The notes below the pieces were generated by a model. The model saw only the letters and a program-made list of their open reading frames with translations. It made no database searches and was not told the DNA's origin. Positions 9,274 through 17,119 of a stretch of DNA of 64,000 nt are shown here, piece by piece (within the stretch, counting starts at the first letter, position 1; the number at the start of each line of letters is the position of its first letter). The translations under genes and the position numbers were made by a program. Origin of the DNA: Microvirga sp. TS319 (GTDB lineage Bacteria > Pseudomonadota > Alphaproteobacteria > Rhizobiales > Beijerinckiaceae); the NCBI RefSeq assembly GCF_041276405.1, contig NZ_JBGGGT010000002.1:3263001-3327000 (forward strand), in the 5' to 3' direction.

Positions 9274-9924
9274 TCACACGCGCAGGCCAGCGGGCGTGAG
9301 ATAGCGCTGGACCCATTGGAGTCCGTAGTCGGCGACGATGGCGAGCAGGCTGACGCACAGGGCGCCAGCAATGAGCTGGCGGCTGTCGGTCTGTGAGATC
9401 CCGCGGCTGATCAGGGATCCGAGCCCGCCAGCTCCGATGTAGGTGGCGATGGCGGTCACGCCGATGTTGATGACAACCGCGACCCGCACGCCGGCCATGA
9501 TGACCGGCACGGCGATTGGCAACTCCACCTTGAGCAACCGCTCGAGGGACGTCATGCCCATGCCCCGGGCAGCCTCGCGCAGGGCTGGATCCACGTTATT
9601 GATGGCCGTGTAGGTATTGCGGATGATCGGGAGCTGCGAATAGAGCAGGACGGCGATCACGGCGGGCAGATAGCCGATGCCCTGACCGATCAGCGATAGG
9701 ACGGGGATCAGGACGCCGAACAGCGCAATGGACGGGATCGTCATAACGATCGCAGCGATATAAAGGACGATGTCCGCGGCCTTCTTGTTCTGCGTGATCG
9801 CGATCCCGATCGGGACACCCGTCAGAACCGCAAGTCCCACCGCCACACCGACGATGGAGACGTGTTGTCCCGCCAGGAACAGAATGGTTTGCGCGTTGTC
9901 GCGCATGAATGCCAGCGTTTCCAT
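9274..9924 (-). CDS. ABC transporter permease, glycine betaine/proline (ProW/OpuBD) type
   Basis: 216 residues with five to six membrane segments and the conserved loop LREAARGMGMTSLERLLKVE. It begins METLAFMRDNAQ at 9924, with a short AGGG ahead of it; an earlier in-frame methionine at 9987 would add a non-family extension. It is the first transporter gene after the regulator (83 bases downstream) and pairs with the permease at 7349-8113. Confidence 0.91.
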   Translation of the reverse strand: METLAFMRDNAQTILFLAGQHVSIVGVAVGLAVLTGVPIGIAITQNKKAADIVLYIAAIVMTIPSIALFGVLIPVLSLIGQGIGYLPAVIAVLLYSQLPIIRNTYTAINNVDPALREAARGMGMTSLERLLKVELPIAVPVIMAGVRVAVVINIGVTAIATYIGAGGLGSLISRGISQTDSRQLIAGALCVSLLAIVADYGLQWVQRYLTPAGLRV

Positions 9925-10007
9925 CCCTTGAACCCTCGGCGCGTTGTCGCGCTCTAATGACCGAAAATGGCACAGGTCACTCGACAAGACCCGCCTGGAA
10001 CCGTCAT

Positions 10008-10988
10008 TTATTCGCCCGAAACCGACATATTACGCCGCGTTTGCCGGGGCGTCTGGCGGAAGGCCTGTCGAAAGCAGCGTCCGAAATGGGAAGGGTTTGT
10101 GAATCCGGTCCGCAAGGCAACCTCCGTCACCGGAGTGTCGGTCTCGCTCAGGAGCCGCTTGGCCTCCCGAAGGCGAAGGCTCAGGTAGAAGCGTGCAGGT
10201 GTGGACTGCAAGTGACTGACGAAAAGGCGCTCCAGATGCCGTTCGGTGACACCGGACCGGATGGCGATCTGGCTGATCGCCATCGGCTGCTCGATGCACG
10301 TCTCCATTAGGCTCAAGGCCGTCACGAGGGCCGGAATGGTCGTACCGTAACGGCCGACGATGTCGGTTCTCTGGGTCTCCTCGGCCGAGCGGATATGGGT
10401 ATACAGGAACTGCTCCGCGACCCCGGACGCCAGCGTGGAGCCGAACTGGCGTGCAATGAGGGCGAGCATCATGTCGAGGCCGGCGATACCCCCACCGCAG
10501 GTGAACCGCCTGCGATCGATGACGAACAAGGTGCGGCTCGGCTTGAGATCAGGAAACTCATCCGTGAAATCCTGGGTCGTCTCCCAATGGATCGTGAACC
10601 GATAGCCCTTGAGAAGCCCGGCCCGAGCGAGCAACAGGCTCGCCGTGCTCACCGCCCCGATGTCACAGCCGCGGCGCTCCTGCTGCCGCAGCCACCTGAA
10701 CACCGTGGTCTCGCGATACTCTGCCACATTGAGGCTCGCCACCACGATGAGGGCATCGAATGGAACTGGGAGGTCCAAGCCACCATCCCGTTGAAGGCGA
10801 AAGCCGCTGCTTGATGGGACTGCTTCTCCGGAGGGGCTGATCAGGTACCATTCGTAAAGGCTGCGGCCCGCGAGCCGATTGGCAGCGCGCAAAGGCTCGC
10901 TCGCAGCACTGAGCGCCATAAGAGAAAATCCAGGCAGGATAAGAAAGCCGAAGCGGATTGGCTTGCTTACCTCCGGGGTGGTGTCCAT
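10008..10988 (-). CDS. GlxA/GbdR-like AraC-family transcriptional regulator
   Basis: 326 residues: an N-terminal class I glutamine amidotransferase-like (DJ-1/PfpI) domain (about 10-190) and a C-terminal AraC-type double HTH (about 220-320; RSGVTERHLERLF then AKRLLSETDTPVTEVALRTGFTN ending in FGRCFRQAF). This architecture is that of GbdR, CdhR and related activators of glycine betaine, carnitine and dimethylglycine catabolism. It heads the minus-strand array and is 83 bases upstream of the first transporter gene, so it is the obvious regulator. A ten-base palindrome CTTGGCCAAG lies at 11022-11031, just upstream of its start, and could be an operator. Confidence 0.9.
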   Translation of the reverse strand: MDTTPEVSKPIRFGFLILPGFSLMALSAASEPLRAANRLAGRSLYEWYLISPSGEAVPSSSGFRLQRDGGLDLPVPFDALIVVASLNVAEYRETTVFRWLRQQERRGCDIGAVSTASLLLARAGLLKGYRFTIHWETTQDFTDEFPDLKPSRTLFVIDRRRFTCGGGIAGLDMMLALIARQFGSTLASGVAEQFLYTHIRSAEETQRTDIVGRYGTTIPALVTALSLMETCIEQPMAISQIAIRSGVTERHLERLFVSHLQSTPARFYLSLRLREAKRLLSETDTPVTEVALRTGFTNPSHFGRCFRQAFRQTPRQTRRNMSVSGE

Positions 10989-11198
10989 GGTTGAAGCAAC
11001 CCTCTATTCCATAGTGTTGACCTTGGCCAAGTATCAGCGAAGTGGTCAATAAGGGATTGATCAGGCACTGGCCCTTTTACTTGCCACCGGATGTCACGAC
11101 TGGCATGTATTCCTGCGTCCGCGAATGGTCCAGGGCACGTCGTTCCATTCAGGAATCGGCATTGACCGAGTGACCGTCATGTTCTCCCTCTGCGTCTA

Positions 11199-12240
11199 GA
11201 GCACGTTCTCTTTCGACGGAAACTGGTTTCGATCTGGGGCAAATCTGCTTCAATCAGTGTCTCTGGGTTGCAGAAGGTTGGCTGTGATGACACGCCCCTA
11301 CTCCTTCGACCTCCGGGAACGCACTGGCCCGCTATGAGGCCGGCGCGACCACCCGCGCGATCGGCGCCGCGCTCGCGATCAGTCCGTCCTGTGTGTCGAA
11401 GTGGCACAAACGCAAGCGCGAGACCGGCAGCCTCGCGCCGGGCCAGATCGGCGGACACAAGAAGCCGGTGCTTTCGGGAGCCCGCGGGGCTTGGCTCGCA
11501 GAGCGCGTGCGCACGGCGCCGTTTACCCTGCGCGGGCTGGTGGCCGAGCTGGCCGCGCGCGGCGTGAAGACCGACCTGCGCGCCGTGTGGGCGTTCGTGC
11601 ATCAGCTGGATCTGAGTTTTAAAAAAAAGCCCTCAGGCCGCCGAGCGGACGCGACCTGACATTGCCCGCAGGCGTCGGCACTGGCAGGCCCATCAAGGCG
11701 AGATCGCCGCGTCCCGCCTCGTGTTCCTGGACGAGACCTGGGTCAAAACCAACATGGCGCCCTTGCGCGGCTGGGCTCCGCGCGGCCAGCGGCTCGTGGG
11801 CGGTGCGCCGCATGGGCATTGGCGCACCCTGCCCCTCATCGCCGCCCTGCGCCATGACCGGGTGGACGCGCCTTGGGTGCTCGACCTCCCCATCGATGGC
11901 GAGAGCGTTCGCCTCTATGTCGAGCGAGCCCTGGTGCCGACCCTGCAGCCCGGCGACGTGGTGGTGCTCGACACTCTCGGCAGCCACAAGCAGGCCTGCG
12001 TGCGCCGCCAGATCCGCACGGCGGGGGCTCATCTGATCTTGCTGCCGTCGTACAGCCTCGATCTGAACCCGATCGAGCAGTTGTTCGCCAAGCTCAAGCA
12101 CGGGTTCCGTAAGGCCAAGCTCCGGACCGTCGAGACCGCCTGGCGCACCATCGGCGAGCTCCTGGATCAGGTCACGCCTGGCGAATGTGCCAACTCCCTC
12201 AAGAACTCAGGATACGCTGCCGTGTGAACGAAACATGCTC
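11199..12240 (+). mobile_element. IS630-family insertion sequence, about 1.04 kb
   Basis: Imperfect terminal inverted repeats: left GAGCACGTTCTCTTTC from 11199, right (reverse complement) GAGCATGTTTCGTTC ending at 12240. Each end is flanked by the dinucleotide TA (11197-11198 and 12241-12242), the target duplicated by IS630/mariner-type transposases. The inside carries a DDE transposase in several frames. The right edge interrupts a phage-type integrase gene, so the element landed in an already mobile segment. Confidence 0.88.
11287..12227 (+). pseudogene. IS630-family transposase, frameshifted
   Basis: The expected start (MTRPYSFDLRER) at 11287 runs into a stop after 16 codons because two bases appear to be missing near 11318-11322. 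Downstream in another frame, 11321-11659 continues ALARYEAGATTRAIG and the HTH. That frame stops at 11659, but a +1 shift at the T4A8 run (11617-11628) joins it to the frame reading AAERTRPDIARRRRHW and on to the catalytic part (FLDETW, VVLDTLGSHK, LNPIEQLFAKLK) ending at 12227. The slip at the A-run may be programmed, as known for some IS630 members; the N-terminal lesion looks disabling. Confidence is high for identity, lower for activity. Confidence 0.85.
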
Positions 12241-12242
12241 TA

Positions 12243-12824
12243 GCGGCTGAAGGCGCTGTCGGAAGCGGCATGGCGGTCGGGTCGACGTCGGGAGCATGCT
12301 CCGCAATCAAGCCCTGCAGGCGCGCGGGCTTCGGGGGAACGACACCTTTCCGGCGACAGAGATCCAGAATGGTCTTGACCTCACCCGCCTCGGAAGGGTC
12401 GAGCCCGCAGGAGCGCATCCACTCGGAATCGACGGGTGCGTCAGTGCCCCGCCCCCGCTCCGCGAGAAGTCGGTAGACCGCGCCGCTGATCCGGTCCGCG
12501 TGCTCCCCGCTCATCGGCTCAGGGGTCTCGAGCGTTCGATCGACCGTAGCGACGAGCTCAAGCTTCGCGGCATGGCGGCGGGCCACCGTGACGAGGATCG
12601 CCCTCGCCTCGTCCGGGGTCAGGCGGCCGCGCCGCATTTCGTCGAACACGACTTCGCTTATCGCGATCAGCTCCGCTCCGATCCGGCGCGCCTCGGTCCA
12701 GTGGGTCGACTGCAGGCTGATCTGCAGGACCCGCCGTCCGTTCGCGCCGCAAGCCGGGAGCCGGGAGCCGGCGCCGCCAGCAATATACCGCACCGCGGCG
12801 CATAAGATGAGAACCGACCGGCAT
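12243..12824 (-). pseudogene. tyrosine-recombinase (phage integrase, DUF6538-type) N-terminal remnant
   Basis: From ATG 12824 the frame reads SHLMRRGAVYCWRRRLP, then is lost; a second frame continues NGRRVLQISLQSTHWTEARR. The two frames meet at a 7-base tandem duplication (GCCGGGA twice, 12753-12766 on the plus strand). Removing one copy restores a continuous integrase-like N-terminus. The product has the DUF6538-type entry typical of site-specific integrases, then a helical region; the catalytic domain is missing because the IS630 element truncates the gene at 12242. It lies just beyond the 3' end of tRNA-Gln, the classic position for an island integrase. Confidence 0.75.
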
Positions 12825-12920
12825 GTGTGACACCCATGTGTGACAGGGATGTGCAGCAGTACGGAGCGCTTCGCCCGAAATCGGGAGAAAAGCTTTCGGC
12901 TTCAGGAACTTAGCATGGAA

Positions 12921-12995
12921 TGGCTGGGGCGCCAGGATTCGAACCTGGGAATGGCGGTACCAAAAACCGCTGCCTTACCGCTTGGCGACGCCCCA
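12921..12995 (-). tRNA. tRNA-Gln (anticodon UUG)
   Basis: A 75-base cloverleaf including an encoded CCA: acceptor TGGGGCG/CGCCCCA, anticodon stem GCGGT/ACCGC around loop TTTTGGT (anticodon TTG), T-arm CCAGG-TTCGAAT-CCTGG, discriminator G. Its 3' end faces the broken integrase gene, suggesting it served as an attachment site. Confidence 0.96.
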
Positions 12996-13151
12996 ATGGT
13001 GGGCGTGTACATAATCGGCGGCATCGGTCCTGGCAACCCGATTTTACGACCGTCCAGCGCTGAAAAGATATCTGCCGGGACATGCAAATCCCCCTTGCGG
13101 CATCCGTCCCCCCTCGCTATAAGACCGGCCTCCCCGATGAATAATCGGTGT

Positions 13152-13228
13152 CGGAGTGTAGCGCAGTCTGGTAGCGCACCTCGTTCGGGACGAGGGGGTC
13201 GTAGGTTCGAATCCTATCACTCCGACCA
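13152..13228 (+). tRNA. tRNA-Pro (anticodon CGG)
   Basis: A 77-base cloverleaf including CCA: acceptor CGGAGTG/CACTCCG, anticodon stem CCTCG/CGAGG around TTCGGGA (anticodon CGG), T-arm GTAGG-TTCGAAT-CCTAT. A degenerate copy of its 3' end is found near 15179-15214. Confidence 0.97.
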
Positions 13229-13258
13229 TTTTCCCGCTTCTGGATTAGATATATATAT

Positions 13259-13402
13259 ATGAAGCGCGACGGTCGGCCGTGGAAATCCATGGATCGGCTC
13301 AGGCTATCTTTCCTGCGTAACCGGGAACGTGAAATGATTGCGGAAGGGCCCATCCAGCTTGATTGGGGCTCCCAGCGAGAACTCAAAATTGAGCTCGGCT
13401 AG
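13259..13402 (+). CDS. possible 47-residue small protein
   Basis: An ATG at 13259 inside an alternating TA run opens 47 codons ending at TAG 13402. The peptide begins MKRDGRPWKSMDRLRL and is charged with no recognisable family. There is no convincing Shine-Dalgarno sequence, and the position just after tRNA-Pro and inside the putative micro-island makes it equally likely to be a gene fragment or chance. Confidence 0.25.
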   Translation: MKRDGRPWKSMDRLRLSFLRNREREMIAEGPIQLDWGSQRELKIELG

Positions 13403-13507
13403 CCTCCCTGCGGACAGCATATCGAACCTGCATGCCTCTACGCTGCTCCGGACATATCCCGCTCGCATGCAAAAGAAGCCCCAGAAGCTCCGCCTGCCCT
13501 AAGTGCG

Positions 13508-13602
13508 GCGGGCGTGAAAAGTGGGAACCAGGTTTGCGCGAAAAGATACTCAATAACATAGACTGACAGCATCGGATGTGGGTTCGATGTCACGTCCGAT
13601 GG
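13508..13602. repeat. degenerate palindromic intergenic repeat pair
   Basis: Contains GTGAAAAGTGGGAACCAGGTTTGCGCG and, 40 bases on, GCATCGGATGTGG...ACGTCCGATGG, decayed forms of the two repeat types seen throughout the window. The rest of the 13403-13710 gap shows no gene. Confidence 0.7.
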
Positions 13603-13710
13603 GCTAAAGCCCTGCGCAGAGCACCCAAATCTTCTGCCGCTGTCGCTCGCCCTATCCTTCCTTCGTCGTAACGAGAGAAACAAGGGAGTCATCGTCGTGG
13701 GGCTCTACCC

Positions 13711-14772
13711 CTACGGCTGCCTTGAAAGGGACTTGGGTTTGCCGGTGGTCGAAACCAACCGCTGACGGAGCCACTGCGTAACGGGTTGGTCAAGGAGCCT
13801 GTGGGCCATCTCAGCGACGATCACGGACGCAATCATAACGGCAATTACGTAAACCCAAGGGGCGGCGGATACCGGTATAGCGAGCTTTATCGCGATCATG
13901 CGACAGCCCCAAATCACCAATGTATGCAGGAGATAAAGCGCGTAAGACGAGTCACCCAGGACCGCAAGGGGGCGAAGCCACATAGGCGGTGGGCCGAACG
14001 TCCCCAGGGTTGCGCCAACGACGATGAGAGCTGCCGGGACCCCATAAGCATAGATGCGCTCCCACTTGGAAGGGTAACCATCGCCGATTTGAACGAAGTA
14101 GACGAAAACCGCGATACCAATCATTGCTGCCGCAATGGGCCAAGGCAAGCGCAGCCCCTCCTTGTAAGCAAGCCCGATCCCAAGACCAAATACGAAATTC
14201 AGGATGATCGGTTGGGACAGGAACGTAATAGCATCTGCGCCCGCTCGTGTTCTTCCGGCGGCGACAATTCCAACAAGGACTAAGATGAGACCACAGATCG
14301 CGAAGCGACGCGGAAGAACAATCGCTATCGAGAACAGAAGGTAGAAAAACATCTCGTAGTTCAGGGTCCACCCAACAGGATGGGTCGGCTGCATGACGCC
14401 ATCGGGGCGTGGGTAGGGAATGAAGAAATACGAAGCTAGCGTATGCGCTAAGGTAAAACCGCCGCCGACACCGAGAACATAGAGCGAGGTTGTCGCCCAA
14501 TACAACGGGACGATCCGGATCAGTCGCCGTAACAGGAAGAGCTTGGTTGCTCCTGGCGTTCCAAAGAGGCGGCCTGATGAAACCACCATGATGAATCCGG
14601 AGATGACAAAGAATATATCGACGCCGGCCGATCCTATCACAAGTTTAGGGATAGCATGGGGAAGCCCAAACCCTTCAGCCAGATTAAGCTGAATGTGATG
14701 CCCCACAACCATCAAGGCGGCCGCAGCTCGCAATAGCTGGACAGAAAACAGAAAGAGCACGCTTGGCCCCAA
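13711..14772 (-). CDS. acyltransferase 3 family (OafA/YrhL-type) membrane protein
   Basis: 353 residues with about ten membrane segments. The N-terminus carries the family signature: LLRAAAALMVVGHHIQ (catalytic-type His), then GSAGVDIFFVISGFIM, then the arginine-rich FLLRRLIRIVPLYW. The family O-acetylates surface sugars or lipids using acyl-CoA. It is the only clear gene between tRNA-Pro and its degenerate repeat, and its base composition is visibly less GC-rich than neighbours (many AAA, AAT, GAT codons), both consistent with horizontal arrival as surface-modification cargo. The start at 14772 is the first ATG; a later start is possible. The substrate is unknown. Confidence 0.9.
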   Translation of the reverse strand: MGPSVLFLFSVQLLRAAAALMVVGHHIQLNLAEGFGLPHAIPKLVIGSAGVDIFFVISGFIMVVSSGRLFGTPGATKLFLLRRLIRIVPLYWATTSLYVLGVGGGFTLAHTLASYFFIPYPRPDGVMQPTHPVGWTLNYEMFFYLLFSIAIVLPRRFAICGLILVLVGIVAAGRTRAGADAITFLSQPIILNFVFGLGIGLAYKEGLRLPWPIAAAMIGIAVFVYFVQIGDGYPSKWERIYAYGVPAALIVVGATLGTFGPPPMWLRPLAVLGDSSYALYLLHTLVIWGCRMIAIKLAIPVSAAPWVYVIAVMIASVIVAEMAHRLLDQPVTQWLRQRLVSTTGKPKSLSRQP

Positions 14773-15117
14773 TCGATGCAGTCATCCCAATGAGGTGCGC
14801 TCTATCAGCGATGGGCTTGGCGTCAAAGTGCTACGATGGTGATGCGCAAAGAATATAAATTGGGGCGGCGACATAGGAACGTTCAAAGACGCAATATCGC
14901 ATCGGCGGGCAAACCCCAGGCAGCAACCTGCTGGTGATAGCATCGTGTACTTATGCAAGCGTGACCGGAACTGTATTTCGGCCAGAGGGCGCCTGGAAAC
15001 TCAAGGGATTGCACGGACTAATCTTTTGGTCATGGAGCGACTCACCGCGAGATCAATCCGGCTTTCTGTGATGGCCGGTAGGCCCTCCCGGTCTTCGGCA
15101 AAAGGGCAGATGGGCAC
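14773..15117. other. gene-free stretch inside the putative micro-island
   Basis: 345 bases between the acyltransferase start and the tRNA-like sequence. Only short, poorly supported open frames occur on either strand. The acyltransferase promoter should lie in 14773-14900; no strong -35/-10 pair stands out. Confidence 0.5.
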
Positions 15118-15214
15118 GGGGCAGCTTTAGCTCAGCGGCCACGGGCGCAATTTCGTGCCCACGCCAGAACGAATGGCGGTAGGCTCGAATTCCATCACTC
15201 CCACTGTTTTCCGC
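15118..15214 (+). repeat. degenerate tRNA-like sequence / candidate attachment-site copy of tRNA-Pro 3' end
   Basis: 15179-15214 matches tRNA-Pro 13201-13237 at about 30 of 37 positions, including TCGAAT, ATCACTCC and the TTTTCC-GC beyond the tRNA. The preceding bases hold a D-arm-like TTTAGCTCAGCGGC but no good cloverleaf. It reads as a tRNA relic, either an att site or a decayed tRNA. Confidence 0.55.
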
Positions 15215-15309
15215 ACTTGCATCAAAAGGTGGACAGAGCCTCGCCGACGGGCGATGGAAAGCCCTGGCCCGTTTCGCGGTCCTCCTCCCATCGCCGCTAC
15301 GAGATCAAC

Positions 15310-15999
15310 GTGAAGCTCGTCATCGTCTCCGACATTCATGGCAACTACGATGCCCTGCAGGCTCTCCCGGAGGAATACGACGAGCTTTGGGTGCTCGGTG
15401 ATCTGGTCAATTACGGTCCTCAGCCGGCCGAAGTCACCGCCGCAGTGATCGCACAGGCCTCATTGGTCGTGCAGGGAAACCACGACCATGCGGTGGCCCA
15501 CGAGGACGATTCGGCCTGGAGCCCGCGCTACCGCGCTATGGCCGAGGCGACGCGGCGCTACACCTCCTCGGTCCTGAGCGACGCGCAGAAGGCCTATCTG
15601 CGCAGCCTTCCGGAGCAGGTCCGCATCAAGCGCGAGGGGACCACCTTCCACCTGCTTCACGGCACACCGGCCGATCCGCTTCGCGGACGCTGGCCGACCG
15701 ACGAAGCGGAATGGGAAGCGGAACTCGCCGGGATTACGGCCGATGTCCTCCTGTGCGGCCACAGCCATGTGCCCGTCCTCAGGCGGCTTGGAGGCAAGAC
15801 GCTGCTGAATCCCGGAAGTCTCGGCCAGCCCCGGATGGGGGGCTCCTGCGCAAGCTATGCGGTGTGGCAGGACGGCGCTTTCGAACTCAAGACGTTCCAC
15901 TATCCGGTCCAGGAGACGGTGCGAAAGCTGAAGGAACTCCCTTTCCCTTCGGAGATCACGGCGGAGCTGGTGGAGATTCTGCAAACCGGCAAAGTATAG
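15310..15999 (+). CDS. metallophosphoesterase, YfcE/MJ0936-type
   Basis: 229 residues starting at GTG 15310 (VKLVIVSDIHGNYDAL). Calcineurin-like phosphoesterase motifs are present: DIHGN, GDLVNYGP, GNHDHA, and C-terminal GHSHVPVL with NPGSLGQPR. These residues bind two metals and hydrolyse phosphodiesters or phosphomonoesters. A longer frame to 15217 exists but lacks homology and runs into the tRNA-like region. It stands alone, followed by decayed repeats at 16080-16180. Confidence 0.88.
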   Translation: MKLVIVSDIHGNYDALQALPEEYDELWVLGDLVNYGPQPAEVTAAVIAQASLVVQGNHDHAVAHEDDSAWSPRYRAMAEATRRYTSSVLSDAQKAYLRSLPEQVRIKREGTTFHLLHGTPADPLRGRWPTDEAEWEAELAGITADVLLCGHSHVPVLRRLGGKTLLNPGSLGQPRMGGSCASYAVWQDGAFELKTFHYPVQETVRKLKELPFPSEITAELVEILQTGKV

Positions 16000-16221
16000 G
16001 CTTCTTGCACGGAACGAGGGCCCTGGCGGTGCGAGTGGAGGCCCTGAGCGGAGCCCTGGCTCATCGTCCGCCCCCGAGGACCGCGTGCGCGAAAAGCGAA
16101 TCCGGTTCTCGGTGCAGAACGACGCGCAAGAGAATTTTCCGGCGAAGTGGACCCGGTTCGCTGTCAGGAAAATGCGGCCGAGCCAAAGAATAGAGTTGAT
16201 TCCACGTCAGTGGGAACAGCT

Positions 16222-16545
16222 CTAATGGGTCGAGAAGCGGCCGTTCTCGTCATAAGTCTCATAATGAAGGGTCTGAGCCGGAACGGCCTCCAGCTGACGC
16301 GGGGCTTTCGGCCAGTCCTGAGTCGTCTCGTGCGCCTGGGGCATGTAGCGGGGGCGGAAGCGCAGGTCGACCAGGGATCGCAATTCGGGAGCTGCCAGGT
16401 CGAGCACGTTGGCGTCGCGCCAGCGGCGGTGCAGTTTGGGACGGCCCGTCATGCGTCCCCAGAAGCCCTGCACCTCCTCCTCGACCTGCAGGATGATGCG
16501 GCCCGTGAAGGTCTTGCGGAGATTAAAGCGTCCTGTCAGAGCCAT
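16222..16545 (-). CDS. conserved hypothetical protein, 107 residues
   Basis: Starts MALTGRFNLRKTFTGRIILQVEEEV at 16545 with AGTTGGGAGAG ahead of the ATG (reverse strand). It is basic, with WGRMTGRPKLHRRW and PELRSLVDLRFRPRYMP segments and no signal peptide or membrane segment. I do not recognise a family. A good ribosome site and protein-like composition favour a real gene. Confidence 0.6.
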   Translation of the reverse strand: MALTGRFNLRKTFTGRIILQVEEEVQGFWGRMTGRPKLHRRWRDANVLDLAAPELRSLVDLRFRPRYMPQAHETTQDWPKAPRQLEAVPAQTLHYETYDENGRFSTH

Positions 16546-16849
16546 TCAACTCTCCCAACTTGAGGTTTTCTGCAAAGGCGGCGTTCGAAGGTCCAGATCG
16601 CCGAACAGGGCCAAAAATCCTGACCTCCTGGTTCGCCGGACCTGCCGTTACAGGCCAATGCAAGCGCAGGCTTTCAGGTTCCGACCCATGCGCAGGAACC
16701 AAAGGTCGCAATATCGAGAGGGGATGTTCCGCACCGTTTCACTCCGTTCTCAGCCTTCGCGGCGATGAGCCCGGCGATCGGTGCGGGAGAAGGAACGATC
16801 GCCGGGCCGGAGGGAACGCAGGGTACTGGGAGGACCATGAGTTCCTTTT
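16546..16849. other. gene-free stretch with a 12-base inverted repeat
   Basis: No supported gene. A perfect inverted repeat GCCCGGCGATCG / CGATCGCCGGGC occupies 16769-16780 and 16796-16807 with a 15-base loop. No U-run follows on either strand, so it is not a standard terminator. Confidence 0.5.
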
Positions 16850-16918
16850 TCAACGACGCGGACGCGGCGTGAGATCGATCGTAACGAGCTGACCGGTACG
16901 GGGATCGAGGATGGTCAT
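16850..16918 (-). CDS. candidate 22-residue small protein with strong ribosome site
   Basis: On the minus strand CAGGAGGCCGCC immediately precedes ATG 16918, a near-perfect Shine-Dalgarno at ideal spacing. The frame runs 22 codons (MTILDPRTGQLVTIDL, then an arginine/proline tail) to TGA at 16850. A good SD with a DPRTGQ-type beta-hairpin start and basic tail looks designed, not random. It is too short for homology by eye. Could be a small protein or leader peptide; nothing is obviously co-transcribed downstream except the 107-residue gene 304 bases away. Confidence 0.5.
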   Translation of the reverse strand: MTILDPRTGQLVTIDLTPRPRR

Positions 16919-17119
16919 GGCGGCCTCCTGTGCTGTTGACACAAGGGAAACGCCGCAGGCCGGCGAACGATCAAAGCCTTCTGCGCGCATGGTAAGCAAT
17001 TCGTTACCGGAGCGTGTGCTTTCACACCTGGAAAGGCGGAAGCCCGGCCTTTAACCCGAGGCATCGCAGATGGCGCGAATCCACCGGCGCCGTCGTGACA
17101 CCGACCGGAGACATTCTTG

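Noticed and set aside
10989..11196. C-terminal half of the broken integrase on the left side of the IS
   Set aside because: Reverse-strand translations of this 208-base gap give only short frames with no integrase residues; the catalytic part seems deleted.
13044..13386. Minus-strand open frames across tRNA-Pro giving IGFEPTT- and RIRTYDP-type peptides
   Set aside because: These are well-known false translations of tRNA genes; the tRNA itself explains the sequence. The same applies to 15127-15339 over the tRNA-like relic.
16837..16872. Plus-strand 11-codon frame (MSSFFNDADAA) after GGGAGG
   Set aside because: Has a good SD but is very short and overlaps the better minus-strand 22-residue candidate; insufficient support.
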